From the NCBI GenBank assembly GCA_009859145.1, contig VRVR01000003.1, positions 1-64,000 of the forward strand: a stretch of 64,000 nt of DNA. The letters run 5' to 3'. This document shows positions 18,269 to 28,600 of this stretch, piece by piece. The position numbers and the translations under genes were made by a program. Position 1 is the stretch's first letter, and every line of letters begins with the position of its first letter. Below the pieces are notes generated by a model. That model did no database searches. It saw nothing but the letters and a program-made list of their open reading frames with translations, and was not told the DNA's origin. Source of the stretch: Andalucia godoyi (taxonomy: Eukaryota > Discoba > Jakobea > Jakobida > Andaluciidae).

Positions 18269-19648
18269 ATGGCTCTCGATTGGGGAATGCAGACCTCGAT
18301 GGGAAGGGCTGGTTCCCGAGTCCCCCAACTGTCTACTGTATCACCCGCCAAGTCATCGGCTAAGCTGTCACCGAAGACAGATCCAAAGCCGCGTGTTCTT
18401 TCATTTTTTGCTATCTATTTGGAGCAAGCACCAGCCGTTTCTGGGTTCATTCTCCTTTTGGGTTCCAGCGCATCGACAGCTGCAGGTGTCCAGAAAAGCT
18501 CCAGGAACTGCTGCGCCGTGTTTTTTCCCGATTGGAGCCGACGACCGCGCACACACGGACCACTGCTACAACCAATCATGTCAGAAGCGGATGCATTCAC
18601 TGCCAATATTGTATCGCATGAATCTGCCGCTCTAGGTCCTTATTGCCCGTTAGGAGTCGGCCAAATACACCATGTATCGTTTGTTGACAGTTTCGGCCAG
18701 TCCATCCGACTGTGCTACATACTGTATCGATCTCCGAGTGGCACACATGTTCACGGCTGTCCGCTCCGGTCGCCGGTTCTTTCGGAACGTCTTTCACGAA
18801 TTTCAGATTGCGAGTGCGTGCTGGAAGAGACAGCTGACCAGCTCCAGGTGCCTGAAAGGAAGAAGAACCGCATCTTGTTCATCCAAGGACTTGGAACACC
18901 CGGTTCCGCATGGCAATTTCAGGTGGATCTGCTCTTAAGAACAAGCAGCTGCGAAATTCTTGTCTTTGACAATCGCGGCTGCGGATTCTCCAGCTATCCC
19001 AAGAAAGGATACAAAACATCCGAGATGGCTCGGGATACCCTGCAGCTGCTGACGCATGTGGGTTGGTTACCGCAAGAGGTGCACATAGTCGGATTTTCTC
19101 TGGGAGGCATGATTGCCCAAGAGCTCGCCTTGCTGTTGGGCAACGCAGCATCACTGAGCTTGCTAGCCACACATTGCGGAGGCGTGCGGGCGTTCTTCCC
19201 TCCGCTCAAGGGCGTCGTCAATCTGTTTTTGAACAGCTTGGTATTTAAGAAGCCGGAGCAAAGACTCGAGAGAATGCTCCACACCATCTACCAACGCGAA
19301 GATACCCGCAGAAAAATGCGAGACTGGCACGTCCAGAGGATTGCTCGATATCCTTTGCCGCCGCCTCACGCGTTCATCGGGCAAAGCCTCGGAGCATTGA
19401 CACACTTCATCACCAGTGAAAAAGCCACAAAGTTAAGGGCGCTGAACTGTCCGAAACTTGTGATTGGTGTTTGCAACGACAACATGGTGAGGCTGTCAAA
19501 TTCTGTGGTCTTGGCAGATCTTCTGCATGCAGAATGCGTTGTTCTGCCGAACTGCGGTCACAATGTTCCGGTGGAGGAGAGCCTGCGGGTCACAGAGCTT
19601 CTGATTCACAATTTTGCGAAATCGGCAGAGTTTCATCACTGCTCCTGA
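18269..19648 (+). CDS. Alpha/beta hydrolase
   Basis: 459 residues from the ATG at 18269; an internal ATG at 18578 is an alternative start that removes a poorly conserved 103-residue N-terminus. The hydrolase fold is clear: oxyanion strand ILFIQGLGTPGSAW, FDNRGCGFS, nucleophile elbow GFSLGGM, a late Asp in GVCNDNMV and catalytic His in NCGHNVPVEE. This arrangement is typical of epoxide hydrolase/esterase-like family members of unknown substrate. The extra N-terminus has a hydrophobic stretch that could target or anchor the protein. It is divergently placed 89 bases from the GT61 start, so the two probably share a promoter. Confidence 0.8.
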   Translation: MALDWGMQTSMGRAGSRVPQLSTVSPAKSSAKLSPKTDPKPRVLSFFAIYLEQAPAVSGFILLLGSSASTAAGVQKSSRNCCAVFFPDWSRRPRTHGPLLQPIMSEADAFTANIVSHESAALGPYCPLGVGQIHHVSFVDSFGQSIRLCYILYRSPSGTHVHGCPLRSPVLSERLSRISDCECVLEETADQLQVPERKKNRILFIQGLGTPGSAWQFQVDLLLRTSSCEILVFDNRGCGFSSYPKKGYKTSEMARDTLQLLTHVGWLPQEVHIVGFSLGGMIAQELALLLGNAASLSLLATHCGGVRAFFPPLKGVVNLFLNSLVFKKPEQRLERMLHTIYQREDTRRKMRDWHVQRIARYPLPPPHAFIGQSLGALTHFITSEKATKLRALNCPKLVIGVCNDNMVRLSNSVVLADLLHAECVVLPNCGHNVPVEESLRVTELLIHNFAKSAEFHHCS

Positions 19649-19771
19649 GGGACGATCTCCTCCGTCTTGCGAGACTTTATTTACACAATCCTCCCTTATA
19701 ATTTATTATTATTATTATTACTATTATTATTATTGTTATTGTTATTGTTATTGTTATTGTTATTGTTATTG

Positions 19772-19803
<32 letters not shown>

Positions 19804-19855
19804 GGTGGTGGTGGTGGCTGTTCTTTTATCATCCGTTTTCCACCCCCGTCTTTTA
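19649..19855. terminator. Convergent 3' spacer of hydrolase and TRIP4
   Basis: 207 bases, mostly the composite triplet microsatellite listed separately. Confidence 0.4.
19699..19817 (+). repeat. Composite microsatellite TTA - TTATTG - TTG - GGT
   Basis: A graded simple repeat in the convergent spacer between the hydrolase and TRIP4 genes. TTA triplets give way to six-base TTATTG units, then TTG, then a run of about 11 GGT triplets. The neighbouring tracts differ by single substitutions, suggesting local point mutation followed by expansion. Confidence 0.9.
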
Positions 19856-21370
19856 TTACGTGCCGCCAGCACAATGATTCTGCAATACCTTAGAGTTCTC
19901 GAGAAGCGATCGGAGCATCAGACAACTCAGGGTCCACAATTTGGGATGACCCATAATCTTTGGAGGATCTTGAATGATCAGTCGATCATGCCGAAACACC
20001 CACACGAATGGACAATCCGATTCAAACAGAGCAGGGTCAGCAACCGATTCTCGGTACTGCTCTCGCGTGAGCACATCGACAAGAAAAACACAACCTAGCA
20101 GTCTGGACGTTGGAAAATCAAGGCTGTCGACTGCTGAACTTCCTCGCAGCTCTCGGTACGTTGACAGAATAGCATCGACTTCGTAATTATCTGCCACGGA
20201 GGCCGTCGATGCAATCCACATCCAGCCGCGATATGCAGTCGACCACGATCGTCCCTCAACATACTTCACATCGTGAATCAACAACGACGCCCAAGGCTGA
20301 TGCATGGACAACACCATATTCTCTTCGTTGCGCTGCGCAACAATTTCCATTTCCAAAAGATCTGCAAACTCAAGGACCTTGGAGGAATCCGCAAGCAAAA
20401 GACTATTCTTGGTTGCACGCAAGCTCTCAGGGCTCCGTGGTTTCGGCAAGGAAGTCTGCGGCTGATAGAACGACGAAGCGCCTCCTGCGCTGCGCTCGGA
20501 CTGCTGTTGCTGATCTATCTCCTCAAATGCATCTTCTGAGCGGCAATCCGTTGACAGGAACCCGGAAGTAAGATCAATGTTGATGAAGCGAAAATTCCGC
20601 GCCAATTCCTTCTCGTGATCCAAGTGTTCCTGCTCAATCTTCTTTGCCTTCTTCTCTTCTGCAGTCTTCCACGACGATGCTTGCACAGAAAAGTAATCGC
20701 TTTCGTCGTCCACAACGCGGGAGTTCGACTTTGGGTCTGTTTCGTTCGAAAGAAGGACATTACGCCTTCGAAGCGCGTCGGCAAATGCCAAGTTCAAATG
20801 CAGGTCTTCAGGGATGTGATCGTGTGCCGTGACTTCCTCTCCGCAGAAAAAGCAAGGACCGAGCTTTTCTCGAGCACAGACAATGCGACCACAATTTCGA
20901 CACGAACCAAGGAAATCATGTCGCCGCCCCTGACAATCGCATTCTTCGCGATCGCGGTTCTGCAGGTCAATGTCAAACGGATTCCACGACAACAAGCTGT
21001 GCTTCTTCTCTGGCCTTCGCTTGCCGGTCTTCATTGCAGACGGTGTAATCTGCCCTTGGTTTCGGTATAAATGCTGCAGTGAAACCTTGACCTTGGCAGT
21101 CGACCGGCGGTTCCTTGCTAGACCATCCGGAAAGAGCTTCTGCAGCAGTGCCTTCCGCAAGTGATCGACTTGGTCTTTTGGGCCTCTAATGAGCTCGCAA
21201 AACGCCTCTACATCCGCATCGGAAACATCTTCCGACACAAATTCCTCGGTCAGCGACAGTGCCTCATCGACAGAATAGGAAAACGTGAACACCAGCACAT
21301 CCGTCAACCACTTCTGAAACGGTCCGCAGTGCACTCTTCCCTCTTCATTCCCCCCTTCTTTGGCATCCAT
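19856..21370 (-). CDS. TRIP4: Activating signal cointegrator 1 (TRIP4/ASC-1)
   Basis: 504 residues. The C2HC5-type zinc finger (residues about 140-175: CDCQGRRHDFLGSCRNCG, then CAREKLGPCFFCG) and the C-terminal ASCH domain (from about 365: VLSMHQPWASLLIHDVKYVEGRSW ... GCVFLVDVL) are the two signatures of TRIP4. In animals TRIP4 works with ASCC1-3 as a transcription cointegrator and in the trigger complex that splits collided ribosomes; the zinc finger contacts the complex and ASCH is a nucleic-acid-binding fold. Between the domains is a charged coiled segment (EEKKAKKIEQEHLDHEKELARNF). Length is close to the animal protein (about 580). Confidence 0.88.
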   Translation of the reverse strand: MDAKEGGNEEGRVHCGPFQKWLTDVLVFTFSYSVDEALSLTEEFVSEDVSDADVEAFCELIRGPKDQVDHLRKALLQKLFPDGLARNRRSTAKVKVSLQHLYRNQGQITPSAMKTGKRRPEKKHSLLSWNPFDIDLQNRDREECDCQGRRHDFLGSCRNCGRIVCAREKLGPCFFCGEEVTAHDHIPEDLHLNLAFADALRRRNVLLSNETDPKSNSRVVDDESDYFSVQASSWKTAEEKKAKKIEQEHLDHEKELARNFRFINIDLTSGFLSTDCRSEDAFEEIDQQQQSERSAGGASSFYQPQTSLPKPRSPESLRATKNSLLLADSSKVLEFADLLEMEIVAQRNEENMVLSMHQPWASLLIHDVKYVEGRSWSTAYRGWMWIASTASVADNYEVDAILSTYRELRGSSAVDSLDFPTSRLLGCVFLVDVLTREQYRESVADPALFESDCPFVWVFRHDRLIIQDPPKIMGHPKLWTLSCLMLRSLLENSKVLQNHCAGGT

Positions 21371-21712
21371 TTGCGTCTATAATTTATCCTGCTGTTGCTC
21401 GTTCCCTCCGAATTCCAAAGTCCACAGTTTGGCAAGTCGGTTTTTCTTTCTTTTCTTTCTTCTTTTTTATTATTTTTAAATTATATAGATTTATTTACCT
21501 TTATTATTTTGAAATTTTGAAACTTTTGAAATGGAGGACAGCCTCTACTGCGCCACTGTAAAAAATATATAGAACAGGCCCTTTCCTTCACGGATTTTGA
21601 ACTTCCTTTAAAGCCGTCTGGGATTCAAGTTTGGGCTTTTCTCTCGTTTGTCGATTGTTTGTTCTCCGTTTTGTTTTTTTCCCGTGGGGTGGGCGTTTTG
21701 TAGGAGAGAAAA
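21371..21712. promoter_or_regulatory. Divergent promoter between TRIP4 and the SDR gene
   Basis: 342 bases. It has T-rich tracts at about 21437-21480 and 21640-21700, and the A/T-rich TATATAG-type motif at 21483-21489. The last bases before the SDR ATG read GCGTTTTGTAG/GAGAGAAAA, an acceptor-like sequence. Confidence 0.4.
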
Positions 21713-22444
21713 ATGACTCGCAGTCGATACTTCGTTACGGGAGCAAATCGAGGAATTGGGCTGGCGTTTGTCAAGCACTTACTTTCATTGCCGTCCACTG
21801 AGGTTGTTGTTGCAGGAGTGCGAAACCCGTCCAAGGAGCACTGCGCTGAACTGCATGATATGGCGGCTTCCGACGCAGCGACGAGATCCAAGCACAGGCT
21901 TCACATTCTTGAGCTTGATGTTTCGAACCCTTACTCCGTGCAAGCTTGCGCCGAGACGGTCTCCATGATAACGGATGGCATGGATGTGCTGGTCAACAAT
22001 GCGGGCATGCTGATCCATCGTGACACAGACACAACGAACATCTCGGATATGGTCAGGACGTTTGAGACAAACACGTGTGGCCCGTTGCTTGTTGCGCAGA
22101 CTCTGAAGCCGTTGTTAAAAAAGGGCCGTCAGCCGCTGGTGTGGAACATCTCTTCGGGACTGGGCTCCATCGGTGACAATTCCAGCGGTGGATATCTGGC
22201 GTATCGTGTTTCAAAGGCAGGGTTGAATATGGTTACCAAGACACTTAGTTTGGAGTGGAAAGACGACGGCATCGCAGTTGTCTCTGTGTGTCCTGGGTAC
22301 GTCAAGACTGACATGTCGCCGGATGGCAACGTCGCTCCGGAGGATACGGTCCGCGCTCAGACAAGCTTGTGGAAAGACATTGACAGCGTGTCCGAGATGA
22401 ACGGCAAGTTCTTCAACCGACACGGAAAACTCTTCGAGTGGTGA
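21713..22444 (+). CDS. Short-chain dehydrogenase/reductase (C-factor/sniffer-like)
   Basis: 243 residues, classical SDR length. NAD(P) binding is shown by TGANRGIG at residues about 9-16; NNAG follows at about residue 98, with a catalytic Ser in NISSGLG and Tyr-Lys in YRVSK. The pattern (TGANRGIGLAFVKHLL, then LVNNAGML) matches the C-factor/sniffer carbonyl-reductase group of single-domain cytosolic SDRs. The substrate cannot be predicted. An Arg following the TGAN motif hints at NADPH preference, which is only suggestive. It converges on the HYDIN gene. Confidence 0.88.
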   Translation: MTRSRYFVTGANRGIGLAFVKHLLSLPSTEVVVAGVRNPSKEHCAELHDMAASDAATRSKHRLHILELDVSNPYSVQACAETVSMITDGMDVLVNNAGMLIHRDTDTTNISDMVRTFETNTCGPLLVAQTLKPLLKKGRQPLVWNISSGLGSIGDNSSGGYLAYRVSKAGLNMVTKTLSLEWKDDGIAVVSVCPGYVKTDMSPDGNVAPEDTVRAQTSLWKDIDSVSEMNGKFFNRHGKLFEW

Positions 22445-22646
22445 TGTCGCTCATAAACAGTGCAAATGTAGGAGCAGTTGTTGTTGTTGTATGTATGCAT
22501 GGTGTGATGAACTCATTTTTGTGGTTGTAATTACTGTTTTCTTCTTCTTTTAATTTCATTAAACAACAGGATGTGGTGGTTTTTCAGAGCATGAAATCAT
22601 CCATGCATGCATTCAGATTGGCATCTGACGACGAAACTCCAGAACA
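22445..22646. terminator. Convergent 3' spacer of SDR and HYDIN
   Basis: 202 bases with a TTG run near 22480-22490 and TTTAATTTCATTAAACAAC near 22550-22568. No gene seen. Confidence 0.4.
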
Positions 22647-25600
22647 CTAAGCTGGTAAGCCACGAACGTAGAATACCCAAGGAGGACACTTGTCATTCGA
22701 TACCACAAGCTTTCCGACGACAGGGGCGGTTGCGGTGCCCGAAGGCTTGTACTGCACTGCAAAGGCAGCTGCTTTGCCAGCAGGCACCGTTTCGGTAGGC
22801 TTCACAATAAACGCCGGATTATCAATTGTCAAATTGAAAACCGCATTATCTTTGAAAACATTTGTGAACGGAATATTGACAGACTGGCCAGACTTCACGT
22901 CGAACGGCCCTTGCGGTCGCGGTGCTATGCACGCACCAGACAGCGTGAAGACATATTCTCCGCCTTGTGGATGAGATACGCGAAGAACGGCTTTGGAGGG
23001 TCCCAGAGATCGTGGGGTGAAGGAAACTGGAAGAGAAACTTCAATCCCGTCCTTACCAGAAGGAGAAGCCGCAGCCTTGACGGTCTTTGCAGCTTCAAAG
23101 TCCGACGGCTGCAGATCCACGTTGAAATCAATCGCATTCTTCGAGAAACTTGCAAACCGCACCGTTTGAGACAGCGTGGACCCGAGAGGAACTTCAAAAT
23201 GATAAGACTTCTCCAGAGGAGCTGGATGTGCCGTCAAGTGCATAGTGTACGGAAACGCTCCTAATTTGTCCGATTTCAACATCAGCGTCACATCCTTCTC
23301 ATTTCCCGCCAACAATGGCATGAAAATGAGAGAAAGCGCCGTCTCCTGCATCGACTTCGCAACGAGGGGACCCTCAACAAACACAGAGGCCGAAGAACAC
23401 GAAAGCGTCAGCGGGACATCCTCCGCCAATGGATTGTCAACGCGAAGTGCGTATGCGGACGGCTGACGGACATGTGTTTCCAGACGAATCTCTGAAATCG
23501 GTTTCGGCGGAGAATGCTGAATAGAGATGTTGAAGAAGCAATATTCCCGGGTCTCGTCGTTGATAAACGTAATCTTTCCAGAGGTGGTGGACTCAACAAA
23601 CGCATATATGGTCAATTTGAAATCGCGAGAAAGTCCCGCTGGAACGTCGATATAGTCCAGACACTTCACAGACGTAGCAGCGTGCTTATTCAGATCCATT
23701 ACCACACGGAAACGTTGCGGTGCCCGCAGCCAGTTCTTCACCGTGAGAGAGTGTACGTACTGGGATTTTGACGGAACAGTCACGGCCTGCGCTGCAGAAG
23801 CTTCTGCTACTGGCGCATTCGCTTCTCCCTCAAATGAAAACAGCAATGCGGATCCATCGGGACACGGAATGAACATACTTCCCTTATGCAGCGCGCCAGC
23901 TGAAGTCATGGAAAGTGGGTGATACACTACGTCAATCTGCATTTGTTGTCCGGCGGCCACGTTGACAACAGGAACATTAACTTTCCAGGCATCATTATCG
24001 ATGATCGGCCGCAGATTCCACTCCGTCTTTGAAGGATTCTTGATGGTAACCTTCTTCGAAACAGGCGTGCGAACAGCGGTTGAGAAGCGAATAGTTTCCG
24101 AAGCAGGAGGCTTGACAACACATGTGCCGGAACACGAAATAGGCAAGGGCTCCGAGAGGCCTTCGACGTAAACAGCAAACTTGGCTGATCGCTCTTCAGG
24201 GTGTGTCCCGGAAAGCGAAGACGGGCAGAAGACAACTTCCACGGTGCCATCCGCATGTGGAGCCACGAAACCGTCCACCGGAGAAAGAGAAAAGTCCGTG
24301 CCCGGGGATAACCGAGCGACTTTAAAAGCAACTCCGATGTCTCCCGAGTTCTCGATCATGATCTTTTGGATCGAAGACGACCGCTCCACAACCGGACCAA
24401 AAGACACAATGGACGGGTCGAGCTTGACTTCGAACCCTTGAGCCGTTCCTGACATTGAAAACAAAGGCAGGGTCTGCCCATTCATCGTTAGCGGAACCGC
24501 AAGGTTTTTGAAAGGCCGCACTCGAAGCTGAGGAGCAAAAACGACATTCAAGTACACAGACTGCGATGGTCTGCAAACGAACTGCGAAGGCTGCACGGTG
24601 ATGCCAAGCTCCCGCAACGCCTGCTCGTCAATTGCTATGGAAGCAGCAATCTTGGACTTGTTCGTGATCCCAACAGACCGCGAAGAAGAGTCGCCAACCC
24701 GGACAGAACCAAAAGAAACAGATTGATGAGCAGCATTCACCAGCTCCAGTCTGGGAACTGTGCCCTCTCCCTCGATTGTCAAATTGATTGTCGAAGCAGC
24801 CAATCCATTCACTTCGATTGGAACGACGTCTCTGTATTTCTTCGCTTCTCGAGGATAGAAAGATATCTGAATAACCTGTGATTGGCCGGGCTTCAGCACC
24901 GTGGGTGATGCTTTCACCTCAAGATGAGCAGAATTCTCGAACAGCACATCGAACGAGACATCCGTAGAATCGTCATTGTACACAACCAGATTTGTACTGG
25001 AGGGAGTCGCACCAGGATGATAGATGAAAGACGGTCCAAAGTCAAAGTAGTAGAACGAGAAGCGCAGCTGCGGGCGCGCAGCCCATCCGGAGAGCTCGAA
25101 CAAATAGGTCCTGCCATTTGTCACTTTGCACACTGATTTGAATCTATCCAAACGGACCTCGGCGGTTGGTGCAAACGCCACCGTCACCAGGGAAGTCTCT
25201 CCTTTTGGCACGGTTCCCATGGTCGGCGAAAACGACAAGTGTTTCGAGGAAGAAGAGGAGAAGTTGTAATCAAACGGATACCGACCACTGTTGACAATGC
25301 GCAAACGCTTTTCGACAGATTGTCCAACATAAATCCTGCCAAAATCAATTGAATTCACATTGGATACGCCACCAAACACTTCCACAGTCGTGCCATCCAC
25401 ATCAATCACATACAAACTGTCTTTCACCATGTATGCATCTCCCTTCACATTCAAATTCAGCGGAGTCGGCTTCTTCTTCACCACACACCTCAAGTTAATG
25501 TTATAGGACTGTTCTACGTCGGGAGCGAACGTCAGTTCGACTGGAGTCTGGCCTTCCGCAGGCACCGTTCCGGACAGCGGAGATACACGAACAATCTGGT

Positions 25601-28600
25601 TGGAATCACTCGTGGAATCCAAGTTTTCAAAAGAGAATGCAAATGGGAGATGCTCCCGATTGACAAGCTGCACAATCTCTGTCGCGCGCCGGCCAACCAG
25701 CAATGGCCGGAACAACACGTGCCCCTTTTCGAATAAAACATCGGGCTCTGCAGCCCGACCGACAACCATCAGCGGAATGGCAATGCTGTGGGACTTGATT
25801 TCGAAAGACCAGAATGCTTCGGAGACGGAGAGAGAATCTGGAATGAATTCGAAAACAAGTTCGAACTTCTTCCCCGAGTGGATTGTGCCGTATTGTGTCA
25901 AGCAGCGGACGCCGGGAGCACGAGCATTTGCAACGCCTGGGACAAGAACAAAGTCATACGAAAGATTCGTCGGATTCAGGACATAAAATCGTCTAACATT
26001 TCGAACCTTCACGCCTCGGGATTCGATTTCGAGGACGCGCGTTTCTGGATTGAGCGGACCTACGACGCCATCCGGACCGGGCAAGCCAGGAAGACGCTTC
26101 GTAGAAATATAATCCGTAGAAAACTGAGTTTCGAAATGAACGATAGGACATTCCGGAACACCTACTAAATGAACACTGCGGCATCCTTCAGAAGCACGAT
26201 CCAGGCCAACGATCGAAATAGAAACATCGGCAGTGTGCGGCAGCATATCTTGGGGTTTGTAGGAGACGGCCAGCTCCAACGACTGGTCAGGGTCAACAGA
26301 GAATTGCGCTGGGGAAACGGAGAATGTGGACAAATCCGTGTCCGGATCCGAGAAGGTTACGGAAGTTGTTCCAGAAAACGGAATCTTCGACGTGTTGCGA
26401 ATGCGAAGTTTGTGCATGCGCGAAGAGAACAAGAACGTTGACCGGAAAACAATGTCAGAGAGATCAACATCGCAGGAGACGACATCTGCCGTTCCTTCCA
26501 TTGGCAGCAAAACATCCTGAGAGGAAGTATCAATATTTTCAAACTTCGGTTCCGGAATGGGTTGGACGAATTTCACAGTCTTCCCGCTGCTGTCACGATC
26601 CCAGGAAACAGAAACCTTTCGGTCGTCCCAGTCATTCACGTCCTCATCGTCTTCTCCGTCTTCTTGTGAACCGTGAGGATTGACCACAATTCGGATCCGT
26701 TTAAAACTGACTTTCAGAGATGCTTGGAGCGCAGCGAGCGACACGCTTGCATTGGGTGACCAGGTGAGAACGACAGATTTCGACGACCTTCCTAGAAGGT
26801 GCCCAATGCTCGGTGTCATTTTAACTCCCTCTGCCTTCAGAACACATGCTTCGAAACGGACAACATCCGCGGACAAGTTTCGAACAAGGAAATCGATCTT
26901 CTTCGGGCAGCCAACAGGACACTCACCCAGAGAAACCGCGTCGGAACGATCGTCAGGCAGATTTTCAATCACAAGGTTTTGCAAATAGCAAACGGCCTTC
27001 AACTTGATAACATTGTCCTCAAACGTATTCTTCGAAACCTGGAGCTTCAAGGCACCCTCAAACGACCCTTCAGTGGAAGAAGCAAAGACAACATCAAGCG
27101 ATCGCGATTCAGACGGGCTCAGCTGGAATGAAGAACCACCCGCCAGTTCATACCCACTACCAGACAAAAGAGCTTGAACGTGTGCCACAACGGATCCATG
27201 GTTTCGCACACGAATGGACTGCTTCATCGTCTTGGACGCAACAACCCGACCGAAATCCAAAACATACCCGGTGCCGCTCTTTGGCTCGGGCTTCTCGATT
27301 GAGATATGCGGAAGCGTTGCATCACCGCGCATCTCAAACTTCAGGTCCGACGCACTACCGTTTCCCTTGGGAACGGCTTTGAACGTCGCGGAGAACGCCC
27401 CAAGCTTCGAAGGTTTGAAGGAAACTGCAACGTATCGAGACTCGTGTGAGGGAATCGTCAGGTACGTAGAATCGCAGAAGAAAGTGTCCTTGGAAACATC
27501 AGAAGACGGTATAATCTCGATGTTCACATCCACAGGAACTTTCTGGGGATTTGCAATCTTGAAGCGCTCCGATGCATCCTCTCCGACAAGGAATGTCCCA
27601 AACGAAAACACCCTCAGCTGAGAAACGAACACGCTCTTAAGTTCATTCAGCGATTCAGCGCCATGGACAACTTGCTGCTCTTCAAAAATAGATACGAGAT
27701 CTGTGGTGTTGATTCCAGGGATGCACGACTCTGCCTCAAGCATATACGGGAGACCTTGCGGAAACGCATTTGGATCCCGATCACGAACATGCAGATACAC
27801 CTGCCTCGAAAACGCACCCGGTTCTCGAGAAGCAAACGTGACACTGATCGCCTCTGTTGCACCAGGAGCCAGACTACCCAGGGCAGGAGCGACCGAAAAG
27901 GGTCCGATCGATAAAGACTGTCCTCCGGCAGGCGCACTGGCCTTCTTGGAATCCTTTACGTTCGACACCGCAGGTACTTGTGCACTGAAATCAAACGTTG
28001 GGTTTTCGGAAACTGCAAAATCAAACGAAAAATGACCATCGTTCCGAATGTCCAGCTTGCGGACCTTCGAAGAGTCAAACAGAATCGGTCCAAAATTGAG
28101 ACCGAACGGAGGAGATATCGTAAACTTGCTGAACACGGCACGTGAAGACACCGCAAGCGTGAATTTACCGACATGCTCTTTCGTGCCGGGATCCGAATAT
28201 TCGCAATGAATGTCACGCATATTCGTGAATGTCTGTTCGTTGTCCGCCTTGAAAATCACACGAATAGGAACCTTTTCTTTCCCTCCTGCCTTCAAAATAC
28301 CTGTCAGCGGCTCAATGCGAACAACATTCTGAAGCGAGCGCTTGGAAAACGAAAATTTGAATTCGACTTCGTACTTGGTGTTCTTGTTCGACAGGGACAT
28401 CTTTTGTTCATACTCTTGCCCGACCTTCACCACACCAAAATCAAAGATGCCTTCCTTTGGAATCTCGCACTCCACATCAACATCATACGTTTCCGCCTTC
28501 ACAAGAATCTCCTTCTTTGAGACCTCCTTGCTGCTCGCGACATCCGCATACTGATCATACACATAGATCTCTACCTTTCCAGAGATCAAACGCGGTTCCT

